A stretch of DNA of 64,000 bases from Paracyclopina nana (taxonomy: Eukaryota > Arthropoda > Copepoda > Cyclopoida > Cyclopettidae). This document shows, in pieces, positions 10,855 through 24,327 of this stretch. Both the position numbers and the translations under genes were made by a program. How positions within the stretch are numbered: the stretch's first letter is position 1; each line of letters opens with the position of its first letter. The notes beneath the pieces were generated by a model. The model saw only the letters and a list, made by a program, of their open reading frames with translations, did not search any database and was not told the DNA's origin. The DNA is taken from the NCBI GenBank assembly GCA_019096065.1, contig JAGUCH010000007.1, forward strand, positions 5,974,501 through 6,038,500, written 5' to 3'.

Positions 10855-13597
10855 ATGCTAACAATAAGAGTTTTGGCCTTTTTTCCTTTGGCAGTTTGTT
10901 GGGCCATGAAAAACTATTCTGGATACTCCACTGTGAACATCAAGGTTCACCATGTGGATTATTACTCACCAATTTTGACCATGGTAGAGCAAGGCACAGC
11001 TTGCCAGGTTCTGGGGGATGGAATGCAAAAGAGCAAGATTTTGCTCCTTTGCTCCAAGAAGGAGCTTGAAAAGTTGTATGCTCTGGCAGGAAAAGACTTT
11101 CTTCTGACCTCGGAGGACATTCAAGTGGTCATTCATGATGTGGGCCATGCCCTTTTGGATCAACTGGATCCAGATCCCTCAAGAGAGACTTCCAGAGATG
11201 GCTTGCCCCATGACACTTTCAACCATGACAAATATCTAAGTAGATAGTTGCTGAAACTTCTTAATAAACATAATAAAAATATTATTGCTAGAATTTGACG
11301 AGATGGAAGATTGGCTCCAAGAACTGGCTAGAAAATACAGCTTTGTTGCCCTCAAAACAATCGGCTTTTCAGCTGAGGGTAGGCCAATCTATGTTGTGCA
11401 AATAGAGGCCAGAAATGGTGCAAAAAAGCCAATTGTCTTTGTGGAGGCCGGAGCTCATGCCAGAGAGTGGATTGGTCAAGCTGTGGCCTTGGCATTGGTT
11501 GACAGAATCACAAAGCACAGCAATGTCAGCATGAGTCAAGACATTCTTCTCAGTTTCAGCTGGCACATTTTGCCTCAGCTCAATCCAGATGGGTACATCT
11601 ACACCCATGAAGAGGACAGATTCTGGTCGAAAAATCGCAATTCCAACGCCAATTCAACCTGCATTGGAGCAAACTTGAACAGGAATTTCCCGTCAAGTTG
11701 GGGAGTGGGTCCAAAGGATGCGTGTGACAGGTCTTACATTGGGGATCATCCGGGATCTGAGCCGGAAGTTCAAGCTGTCATGAGCTATGTGCAAAAGCAC
11801 TTGGTGAACAACACGATTATGGCCTTGTCATTGCATTGCTATGGACAAGCTTTCATTCTTCCCTATGCTGGCAACAGGCAAACACAGATATTATTCAATT
11901 TGTATATTTCAAAAAATGTAACAATACTGTCCTGATGACGAGTCCATATAGGGTTTTTCGCTCATGAGTAGTCAAATGAAAGTAAAATTCCAGATCACTC
12001 GTGGCTTCGCCACTCGATGATCTTTCATTTGACTACTCATGAGCGAAAAACCCTATATGGACTCGTCATCAGGACAGTATTGACATTTTTGTCAGCTTCG
12101 TGAGGGTTAAAAGTCCCAATAGTACTGTTAAATATTGAAAATTCATTAATTTATCAATTAAATTGGCCTTAAAAACGATAGCTCGTTTGCAGGTAAAACT
12201 TTGCGGTCAATCGCGCGCGCGCGCATCTACAGGTTAGTAACACAAGATCTCAACAATCATATGCAATGCTAAATGCGGTGTCATTTCAATAGATGGCACT
12301 TTTTCGTGCAACTTTAACTTTAATGGACGAGTAATTAGGACAGAATTGATATTTTTGCCAGCTTTGTGAGGTCGCAAGTCTCAAAAGTACTTTTAAATGC
12401 TAAAAAAATATCAATTTAATTAAGACATTACTAATAATATATGCCAGAATAATTGAGGTAGTAAGTGTGTACTGATAGTACATTGGCATAGTGCAGACCT
12501 TTCACACAGAAGACCTGGGCTCGATTCCCGGTCAAGTCTTTTTTAAATTGAAGAAGGAACTCTCAAGTTGCCAACTGTACAATAATGGATATTATTTCTT
12601 CACATGTGACGAAAAAAAGTCATTATTGTACGGTAGATGCGAGCGCACGCCAAATCTCAGCAAAATACAGGGATTTTCACTTCACTGCCGTATGTAGTGA
12701 ACCCACCGCCAAGTTGACAAAAATGAATATTTCCAGGGAAAGGATTCATCCAAATTTGAAGCTGATGAAGACAGGCGTGGAGAAGGCTCTTTTTTACATT
12801 TTTCCATACTACTTCTCGCATGGGCGATTATCTGACTTCTTCTCCAGGGATTTTGATGAATTGGGCGGAACTTCCATGGATTTCTATGCTGATTCCGGAA
12901 TCTATGTCACATATACCATTGAGCTTCCGGATTTGGGGGAATTTGGATTTTTATTGCCCCCCAGTGAAATTCTGCCAGTAAAATCAGTTATTAGTTCTAA
13001 TTTAACTGCTTGTCCACTTTTTACCTAAGATCACCAATGGGATAATTGTGGGCATCCGGAGAATGTGTGAAATGCTTTCCACTCAATTCCAAGATGGCGA
13101 CCTAATAACTTCTGGAGTCCATGTGGAATTCACCACAGCCTCAACCACTACAACCACCACAACCACAACCACATTCAACCCAAACCGTATGAAGTGTGCA
13201 TAGTGTAAAAATTAATTTTACAATTAAAACCTTAATTTTAGATACTGAATGCTGCACTTCTTTGTCCTTGACCTCATCTGGTGGGGCTTTGATAGCTCAG
13301 CCTTATGCTTTTGGCACGTATGTGCTGGACCTATCAGCCACCAATAATTACACCCATGGGAGCCATGTCTACAAGAGGCTGAAAAATAATCACTTTGACC
13401 ACTTTCTGTTTCGCCTGCCCTCACTGGGAATCTGGGTGATTGGGCCCACAATAGGACTCAACTATGCCTACTTGGTGCTCACCAGTTCCAATAATTTTTG
13501 CCCAGACAAAATTCCCTCCCAGCCCTGGTTTTATTTGTCCCCAGACAAAACTTGGAAAACTGATGATGCATCCATACAGTTAAAATGCACTTACTAA
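10855..13597 (+). CDS. Secreted M14A metallocarboxypeptidase with C-terminal extension
   Basis: Zinc exopeptidase removing C-terminal residues. Exons 10855-11239, 11292-11877, 12737-12977, 13030-13186 and 13242-13597 give 574 residues. Order: signal peptide (MLTIRVLAFFPLAVCWA), activation propeptide, catalytic domain, Thr-rich linker, and a Cys-rich C-terminal domain of about 115 residues. Zinc ligands are seen in GAHAREW (His, Glu) and SLHCYGQ (His); NLNRNF supplies the substrate carboxylate site; TIELPD supplies the catalytic Glu. The usual Tyr248 appears to be Phe (DFDELGGTSMDF), and the specificity position is hydrophobic, suggesting A-type preference. The second intron appears to use a GC donor (CAACAG/GCAAAC), and the reading frame is right only with it. 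That intron holds a hairpin element and a tRNA-like sequence. Confidence 0.85.
11911..12090. mobile_element. Near-perfect palindromic MITE in the carboxypeptidase intron
   Basis: Arms of about 65 bp match almost perfectly as inverted repeats (ACTGTCCTGATGACGAGTCC to GGACTCGTCATCAGGACAGT). The loop of about 40 bp contains its own small hairpin (GTGGCTTCGCCAC). The high identity suggests recent insertion. No ORF. Confidence 0.75.
12324..12415 (+). repeat. Diverged relative of the sequence at 12059-12150
   Basis: GGACGAGTAATTAGGACAGA and the following AGCTTTGTGAGG, CAAGTC and AGTACTTTTAAAT parallel the right arm and right flank of the palindromic element. It looks like an older copy. Confidence 0.5.
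12478..12545 (+). repeat. tRNA-Val-like pseudogene or SINE head
   Basis: TTCACACAGAAGACC resembles the anticodon arm of a CAC-valine tRNA, and GGGCTCGATTCCCGG resembles a T arm; a T-run follows as a Pol III terminator. The 5' acceptor stem does not pair with the 3' side, so it is not a working tRNA. Confidence 0.4.
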
Positions 13598-14365
13598 AAG
13601 AAATAAATTAACAAACAGGATTTTTGTTGATTTAGAATCTGAATTATGTGCATAGTGATGTGGCAAAAAATTAACCACATCACGCTTACCTAGCATTGGA
13701 AAAAATATATAAAACTTGATAAAATGAAAAATAGTATAATGATTATAAGTAGATCTTATCTTTTACTTCAAAGAATTCACAAAGGCAAGAAACATCTGAT
13801 GAATCAGTGAACAGTGCAAATGATCAATTAAGGCATTTTATCAGGCCAAAATGCGAGTGTGTTTTGTGGTGATAAGGTCCTTTCCCCAAATGTGACTCAC
13901 CAGTTGATACGAGGCATTTGATCAACTGACTCTTGATAACACTCACATTTAGGACATTCACATCCCAATTGGCTTCCATTATGGCAAAATCTAGCACAAC
14001 ATCATTCATCATAATCCAATTATTACACATAGGTGACAACTTTGAAACAACCTGCAATTTTTTTCATAAATAATTATTTGCTTCCAGCCCTTTCATCTTC
14101 ACTAGATCCTCATTTTGGATTTAAAAGTGACAGTTCAACTGAAGCTTTAACTTACATAGTGAGTTTTTTCTATTTTCATAACTTTTTATCTCGCAATAAC
14201 CTTTGACACAGAAGTTTTACAAGTATGATGTGAATTATTATTTGCTTAAACTGTTTAATTTTAAAGAATATCATTTAGCTTCTTTACCTATTTGTGTAGG
14301 TAGTTGTCATATATTTTACAATTATGCAATTTTGGAATAATGATTATTCTTATTGTTTTATAAAG
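13598..14365. other. Intergenic / possible 5' exons of the serine-protease homologue
   Basis: AATAAA at about 13604 ends the carboxypeptidase. A possible plus-strand exon at about 14087-14159 (acceptor TTGCTTCCAG, donor GTGAGT) would join in frame to 14366, but no signal-peptide exon was found. A 77-codon minus-strand ORF (13824-14057) with a strong GTGAGT inside it is unassigned. Confidence 0.35.
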
Positions 14366-15141
14366 GTATCAGTGATTTATGATTCAAAGACAATTTGTGA
14401 TGGTGGCATAATTGAGAACCAAGCTGTGCTGACCTCAGCTGAGTGCTGTGAACAAATCAAGGAGTTGGGAAAAGCAAAGGTTAAATATGATACAACTGAA
14501 AAGGACATAGCAAAGGTCAACTCTCACCCCATCCATGCACTGCACAAAAATGAGTCCTCATGGACTCATGACATTTGTGTGCTATTGCTTAAAGATGACA
14601 TTGTCACCCAAGTTTTGACTCCAAAGAAGATTGAAGTGGAATCAAATGCAGCTAAACCTGAGGTAAAAACCCAGTGCACAATAACAACTACCCAGGGAGA
14701 AATTAAGACTTTAAATGTCACAATTGATGAAAGTTGTACACAGATGGAAGGCTTTAATGTTACCAATGGAATGTTTTGTCTAAAATCTGAAGTGAGTACA
14801 AACCATAAATTAAATATTGACTATTTTCATTCATCATTCATTCAAAGGAGGATTTGGCAGCTAATCAACTACAAGGTCTAATCATTTGTGATGAAAAATT
14901 GGCAGGTTTGCTACTTGGAGTTGAAGATGGCAAAAAATTTGCAGCAGCCACAAGGTAAGATTTTTTTGGCAACTTTTTGAATTGTGTCAGCTCAAAGTTT
15001 TTCAAAAGGGTATCTCAACATGTGGAATGGATTAAAGAGCACTCTAAGGAAAATGAAGGGGATGGAGCTCCAAGAAACAGCATGACTGCTTTCCTAATAT
15101 CAAGTCTCATTCCACTTGCTCTCAGCCAGATCATTAGATAA
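14366..15141 (+). CDS. Serine-protease homologue (catalytically dead trypsin-like), 5' end unresolved
   Basis: Trypsin-fold protein without catalytic residues; a binding or regulatory role is inferred. Exons 14366-14791, about 14848-14955 and about 15009-15141 join in frame. The fold is shown by CDGGIIENQAVLTSAECC, where Glu replaces the catalytic His, and by HDICVLLLKDD, which keeps the Asp. The region that should contain GDSGGP reads EDLAANQLQGLIICD, so the Ser is lost. VEWIKEH is the usual C-terminal helix. The tail NSMTAFLISSLIPLALSQ is hydrophobic up to the stop and suggests a GPI signal or membrane anchor. The stop TAA overlaps the AATAAA at 15141-15146. The signal peptide exon lies upstream and is not certain. 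Confidence 0.7.
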
Positions 15142-15195
15142 ATAAATCCTGTAATCAGTAATTATCATCCACTGCCTGCATGCCTGAATAGGAAT

Positions 15196-16533
<1,338 letters not shown>

Positions 16534-16556
16534 GACTTTTGTTTTTGTTAAAGTAA

Positions 16557-16623
16557 GCTGTTGAATAAGATAAGGATGCAATTTGCTTGAATGTGTAATT
16601 TTTGCTAGAAGCATCTCTTTATT
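16557..16623 (-). promoter_or_regulatory. Intercistronic poly(A) signal and candidate trans-splice acceptor
   Basis: Read on the minus strand, AATAAA (16623-16618) ends the upstream protease. It is followed by CCTTATCTTATTCAACAG, a strong acceptor ending at 16558, and the ATG of the next protease at 16533. No TATA box lies between. Confidence 0.45.
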
Positions 16624-16635
16624 GATAATGGTGTG

Positions 16636-18768
<2,133 letters not shown>

Positions 18769-19048
18769 TCTGGCCTGAAAAGCTTTTAAGTGACTTAAAC
18801 TTGGTCAGCTGATGTCTTATCTATGCTAAGGCATTAAAGGCAGTGCCTCTTAAAATTTGATAAGCAGCATATAAAGTGAAGAATATGAGTATCATGGAGT
18901 AGCAAGTTATGTGAAAAATGTATGAATGGTAAAAAGCCTTCCATGACTGAAGTTTTTTGTGATGAATCTCATTAGATGGCAATTATGTTGTGAACTAGTT
19001 CCATCAAGTTACCATGACACTTGCATTTTAAATGAGGTCCTAATGCTG
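18769..19048. other. Intergenic region between divergent genes
   Basis: Shared upstream region of the minus-strand protease and the plus-strand channel. No ORF or repeat is evident. Confidence 0.5.
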
Positions 19049-19056
19049 TATAAAAG
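19049..19056 (+). promoter_or_regulatory. TATA box of the channel gene
   Basis: TATAAAAG, 51 bp upstream of the first ATG at 19100. Confidence 0.75.
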
Positions 19057-19099
19057 AGCCTGAAAGATGGAAACAGTTAATTAGTTAGCAAAAAAGCAC

Positions 19100-22000
19100 A
19101 TGATGAAACACTTGCCTTACATCTTCCCTTTTCTCTACCTTTGCTTGCATTCTTGTAAATTGCACAATAAAATGATCACAATGATCAGTTATTAATCACT
19201 CATTTATCTTTTCATAGGTGCAACTACAAAAGTCTTCTCATTTCAAGAAGATGGCTACATTGATGAAGAGTCCAACAAAGAATGGGCATTACTAACCAGT
19301 CCAGAGTTACCAGAGCTCAAAACAATGACAATTTGCACTTGGTTCAGACTGTATTTCAACAGGCTGCATAACCAGATTTGGTCATATTGTGCCATCATAG
19401 GAACCTCTTCACTCACATGCAATGGATTGGGTAACTTGAATAACACTTTATATCCATAGAGTTATGATGTGATTGAGCAAATGCTCTTTGATCACACTTT
19501 TAAGAAATCATTTCAGTTCTTGAATCAAGAGCTATTGTGGCCACCATATCAGATAGAATTGTTAGAGCAAACATAACTGAGAGTTACAGATTTGATGCGT
19601 GGAACTTGGCATGTATCCTAATGAAAGAGGACAAATCTAGGTAAGCATTAAAATCTTGCTTTCCCAGTATCTAAAACAAAATAACTGTTTTTAGCCCATT
19701 TGTGAACGTCGAAATCAATTTCAATGGTAACAAAATAGCTAATGCAATTATTGAAAGGATCAACCAGGATGATCTAATTTGGCCTCAAAATGGAGTTTTC
19801 ATCATTGGCCAAGAGCAGGTAACAACCTCAATTTCAAAATCAGCCATAAAGGCAAAAATGTTGCAGGATGAGCTGGGTGCTGGATTTGAAGTGTATCAAA
19901 GCTATTCAGGAGCCATTGGTGGAATTGATATTTGGAATCAAGCATTGGATCAGGATCAGCTAAAAAACATGGCCACATGTCAAGGTGATAAAACAGTTAT
20001 CTTCCATAGCAAGATTTCCATGAATCAAAATTCAGGGTCACTAAGAGGAAATATTCTTGACTGGTCAACATCAAAATGGAACCTCACAGGAGGCTCCGCT
20101 GGCAATGACATTAATCCAGAGGACTTATGCAAAGAAGTCTCCAATTTCAGCTACATAATGGTTCCACAACCTCAATCTTTGAGGACATCTTATAGAATTT
20201 GTGAAAAGCTTGGTAAATTGGATATGAAAGCACTAAAAAGCACTTATTTTGATTGCTTCAAATAGGTGGCAAACTTCCACTACCAAAAAGCAATGAGGAA
20301 AATGAAATTATGCTTGAGGAAACATTTGATTTTCTTAAAGTATGCAATCAGCCAAATCAACCTGGTAAAATATCCTGGCTGAACTTAATCCCTGACGGAT
20401 CAGGCAAATGGCTGGACAGAAGCACTTACTCTCAGCCCACATTTACGAATTGGAAGGACACCAAAAATGAAAAGCAAACAGAAGACAACTGTGCTTTTAT
20501 GGTGGCAGGAAAGGAGGAAGAAGATGGGAAATGGTCTTCCACCACATGTAGTGAACTAAGTCCAAGGTGAGCATGTTTTATTAAGTAATTCAAATAGTTT
20601 TTATCATTTGTGGCTTTGCAGGAATCTATGCACACTGTGTATATTTGAGAGCTCAAAAATGAAGTACACATTGAGGGGACTGTGTTCAGAATCAAGGCAT
20701 GATAAAATCTACTATTTGGAGAAATCTACCTTAAAGGGAGGCATGCCCTTTTTCAAAGGCATTTCCTCTTCAATTATCACTTATGTAAGTAAGAGAACTT
20801 CTTTCTGAATTCGTAATGACAACAATTTTGTCCTGTAGAATGAAAGCTTGAACACATGGGTATTGACCCACCTTAGGTTCAACTCCCCAGGAATTCTTTT
20901 GGATGAATCCTTGGTAAGTTTGTGCTAGTTTGGATGTCAATTAACACTACTTAACCGAACCCTTTTGTCAGGATTCAATGCCTATTGGCAGGAAAAAATG
21001 GTTGCTTAGTGACAGGTCTTGTGGAGCAAGAAACCGTACACTTCTACTGACTTTAACCAAGTGTGAAACTGATGAGTTCACTTGCAATGATGGCTCATGT
21101 GAGCCCATAGAACACAGATGTGACCTGAAACCTGACTGTGATGATGGATCTGATGAGGCAGACTGCAAAAAAGTGGCCTTTGATGGTAATTAGTCTGCAA
21201 ATTAATTTGGTTTTTAATTAGAATGTGTGGTACATCAACAAGCATTCATCATGTCTTGTACAGTCTTTGCAAGTATAGTTGCTTATTAGGTTCTTAATTG
21301 TAGTTGGCAAACAACAATCTCCACCATCATAACCAAATTGAGCAGTATTAAAGGAATCTTCACAATAAGAATTGTTGACATAATTTGAAGGAATGTAATG
21401 GTGGTTGTCAACTTTCACCAATCCCCAATCAGTTGGTCTACTGAGCTCATTTTTTCTATCAAAAAAGTTACATGTGCAGAAACTCTTTTTGGTAATTTTG
21501 CAATAGAATATTACACTATCCATTTGGTCCCATTTTTGGCAAAGCATAAGCAATCAGTACAATAGGGTATACCAAATTTGGTAGTATTCTTACAGCAATC
21601 CTCATCATCAAAGCTACAAGCTTCAAAGTTGGCAGCATCTTCACAAATTCCATTATTTATCAAAGTTTTAATCTTGTTTGGACATTTCTCCACTTTAGCT
21701 CCATAGTTTGTCTCAAGACATGGCTCTTAAAAAATAGGAAATAAGATATAAGATATGCTGAAGTTGATTTACTATACCATAGGTATTTCTGTATGTGCAA
21801 CATTCTCCATTATCATAGTTACACATATCAAAATTAGTTTCCCTATCACATTTTCCATTGACAAGTAAGGCCCAAAATTTAGAGGGGCAGTATTCACTGT
21901 AAGGTGGTGGTGTAGGGCTATAGATTTGTGTAGTGGTAGTTGTGGTTGAAAGGATTGTTTCAAATGTGTAATTAATGGTAGTCAGGGAGTCTTCAGTAGT

Positions 22001-24269
22001 TAAAGTGGTGGTTACAATAGCTGTTGAAAGGGTTGAACTTGTACTAGTGCTACTTGAGTTAGCTGTGCTGCTAGAGCTTTTAGCTGTTGAAGGTTCTGAG
22101 GTAGATGTAACAGTAGTGGTAGAATTGGGACAATTATCAATGATCAAGTTGCAGTCAGGATACTTTTCCTTCAAATATTTAGCTGTTTTGCAATCAAACC
22201 AGCTTGCTTGCTTGATTCTTGCACATTTTTTCTCCATGATGATGCTTGCATTGCAATCAGGGAAGTCATAAAGGCAATCAAAATCATATCTGATGGCTGC
22301 ATCACACTTTGCATTGTTCATTAACTCCTTCCTTGAGCATAAGGAGCCATCTGTAAAAAGAATTTACAAGCAATCTGCAAGGTTGCATGTAGACAGCTCA
22401 CCTCTAGGATTTAGAGTTGTCACTTCCTGTGGGGTCTCCCTTTGAATCCATCCCATGATAGCAAATACTGCTAAAATTACAGCAGCCACTGAACCAATCA
22501 CTAACACTACAATCAAGATGATGTTGCATATTTGAGTAACCTTGCCAGAGTTCACATTGGAAGCAAGAAAAACTCCAGGAGGAGGAGGCTGAAAAGGTTC
22601 TATAGGTTGCATTTTTGCTCCTTTTCAAAGGCAGAATAGCCTTTTATTGATCCTTTGCCAGAGATGTGCAAAGCTGATATTCAAAAATCAAAGAAAGTAA
22701 TCAATACACATACTCCTTTAGAAGTCAATTATGAAGGGGACCAGCCACCAAGATTTGCTAGAGAGGATGGAAAAGTGGCCGAGGAGGAAGCACTACCAGT
22801 AGTGCTCAATATAGACCTGTTAGCTTTTGATGAAATTGACACAGTCAAAATGATGTTTAGTGTCATAATGGAACTGAACATCACATGGAGAGACAGAAGG
22901 CTTGACTACCTTCATTTGAGAGATGATCCTTACCAAAATACAGTCAGCCCAGGCTACAAGAAAATTGTGTGGATCCCAGAAATAGGTAAATCTGCCCCCT
23001 AATGAGATGTGAGTATCTTGGCAACAATTCCACTTTAATTAAGGCCTATCTAATGCCAAGACTGGAAGGCTGGTGAAAGATGAGAACACTGCATTATTGG
23101 TTGTAAAGCAGCACGCCCAAGACGGATTTGACTCATCAAGAGCAATTGAGGACACAATTTACAAAGGTCATTTAAATGACCTACTTTTTGTGAGGAGGTA
23201 CCAGGCTGAGTACCATTGTGTATTTGACTTGAGACTATTCCCGTTTGATGAGCAAGAGTGCAAAATTGTCTTTAAAATGAGATCAGCAACCAAAAAGCTT
23301 GTGAAGTTATCACCAGGAGAGTTGACTTATCAGGGGCCTAAAGTTATGGTCGAATTTGTCCTCGACAACTTAACCTTTCATGAATGTAAGCCATAATTAA
23401 GGGGAAGAGAGTTTTAATTGAAAGCCACTTGTGTAACATGTTGTCAATTTCCAGCCAATAACAATTCTACCAGAAGTGAGGTGGTAATTAATTTTAAGCT
23501 TACAAGGCAATATGTTTACCACATCAGCCAGAGCTTTTTCCAATCTTTTTTGCTGGGATTTTTGTCATACTTGACATTTTACATTGATGTCCAAGACTTT
23601 AATGAAAGGTGATGATAGCTCATAGTATCAAAGTATCATAAGCTTATATTGTTAGAAATCAGGTTCATTGGTGCATTAACAGCACTGCTAGTACTGGCTT
23701 CATTGTTGTCATCCATGACAGCAAATTTGCCCAAAACTTCTTACTTTAAGATCATAGATGTTTGGCTGCTGTTTTTCCTGATTGTGAACTCTGCTGTCAT
23801 TGCCATTCACATCATCATTGATAGATTGCAAAAGAGAGAGGATGGAACACATGGCTACAAATGGTCTGCAAGATCTGGCTTATTCAAAGGCAGAAAGGTA
23901 AAAAAGAAAAAGTTGGGGGGAAAATCAGAGCTTTCATCCCTTTTCTTTAATTAGAGAGAATCCCCTCCTCTTCAAATCACTGTGGATGATGGGAGTAGCA
24001 AAAATAAAATCTACTCAAGGACCAACAGTCAAATTGGCATTTTAGGTCAAGAGCCTCAAATACAAAAGGTAAGCTCCCATTTTAGCCCTACTTTTAAAAA
24101 AAATACAATTTCCAAATTATCAATAATTCAGTTGCAGCTATCTTGGATGACAGCCCAAAGAATCAATTATTTCTTTAGAATTCTATTGCCTCTCATTTTC
24201 TTCACCTTCATTCTTTTCTTGGCTCTGTCTATTTCATTCAGAGTTGGAGTTGCAACTGCCATAGAATAA
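19100..24269 (+). CDS. Cys-loop ligand-gated ion channel with pentraxin-like, lectin-like and LDLa modules
   Basis: Plasma-membrane receptor channel; ligand unknown. The signal peptide ([19 protein letters not shown]) is followed by a pentraxin/LamG-like module ([24 protein letters not shown]) to about 20.27 kb. A C-type-lectin-like segment follows ([12 protein letters not shown]), then an LDLa module ([22 protein letters not shown]) ending at about 21185. A 1.5-kb intron with a nested antisense gene leads to the ligand-binding domain from about 22662. The Cys loop at about 23218-23262 has the canonical 13 residues between cysteines ([12 protein letters not shown]). TM1 is near 23530-23590. 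TM2 ([20 protein letters not shown]) and TM3 lie in 23660-23820, and TM4 ends at the stop. The Pro-Ala-Arg of typical anion channels is not seen before TM2; the sequence there is NERFIG. Junctions from LDLa to ligand-binding domain are in frame. Confidence 0.85.
21218..22612 (-). CDS. Type II membrane protein with Lin12/Notch repeats, nested in channel intron
   Basis: Function unknown. The Pro-rich cytoplasmic N-terminus ([18 protein letters not shown]) precedes one transmembrane helix ([20 protein letters not shown], about residues 28-52). The ectodomain has Cys-rich segments, a Ser/Thr-rich mucin-like stretch (about 21.92-22.13 kb), and Lin12/Notch repeats such as [18 protein letters not shown] and [18 protein letters not shown], with a last one FGYDGGDCC. 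Exons: about 22612-22402, 22351-21780, 21722-about 21515 and about 21452-21218. A last intron of about 60 bp was inferred because it keeps the LNR frame. The whole gene sits antisense inside a single intron of the channel gene. Confidence 0.75.
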
Positions 24270-24283
24270 TGATCATGAAATAG

Positions 24284-24289
24284 TTTATT
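24284..24289 (-). terminator. Poly(A) signal of perlecan
   Basis: AATAAA on the minus strand, 40 bp past the perlecan stop and only 15 bp beyond the stop of the convergent channel gene, so the two 3' UTRs probably overlap. Confidence 0.7.
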
Positions 24290-24327
24290 TTCAAGATTTC
24301 CACCAGCATGTTCAGGAAATGTTATTA

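Noticed and set aside
11929-11980. CTGATGA in the palindrome arm, reminiscent of a hammerhead ribozyme core
   Set aside because: No closing stem II followed by GAAA at the right distance was found; the palindrome explains the structure.
13824-14057. 77-codon minus-strand ORF with an internal GTGAGT
   Set aside because: No recognisable domain and no partner exons; left as unassigned sequence.
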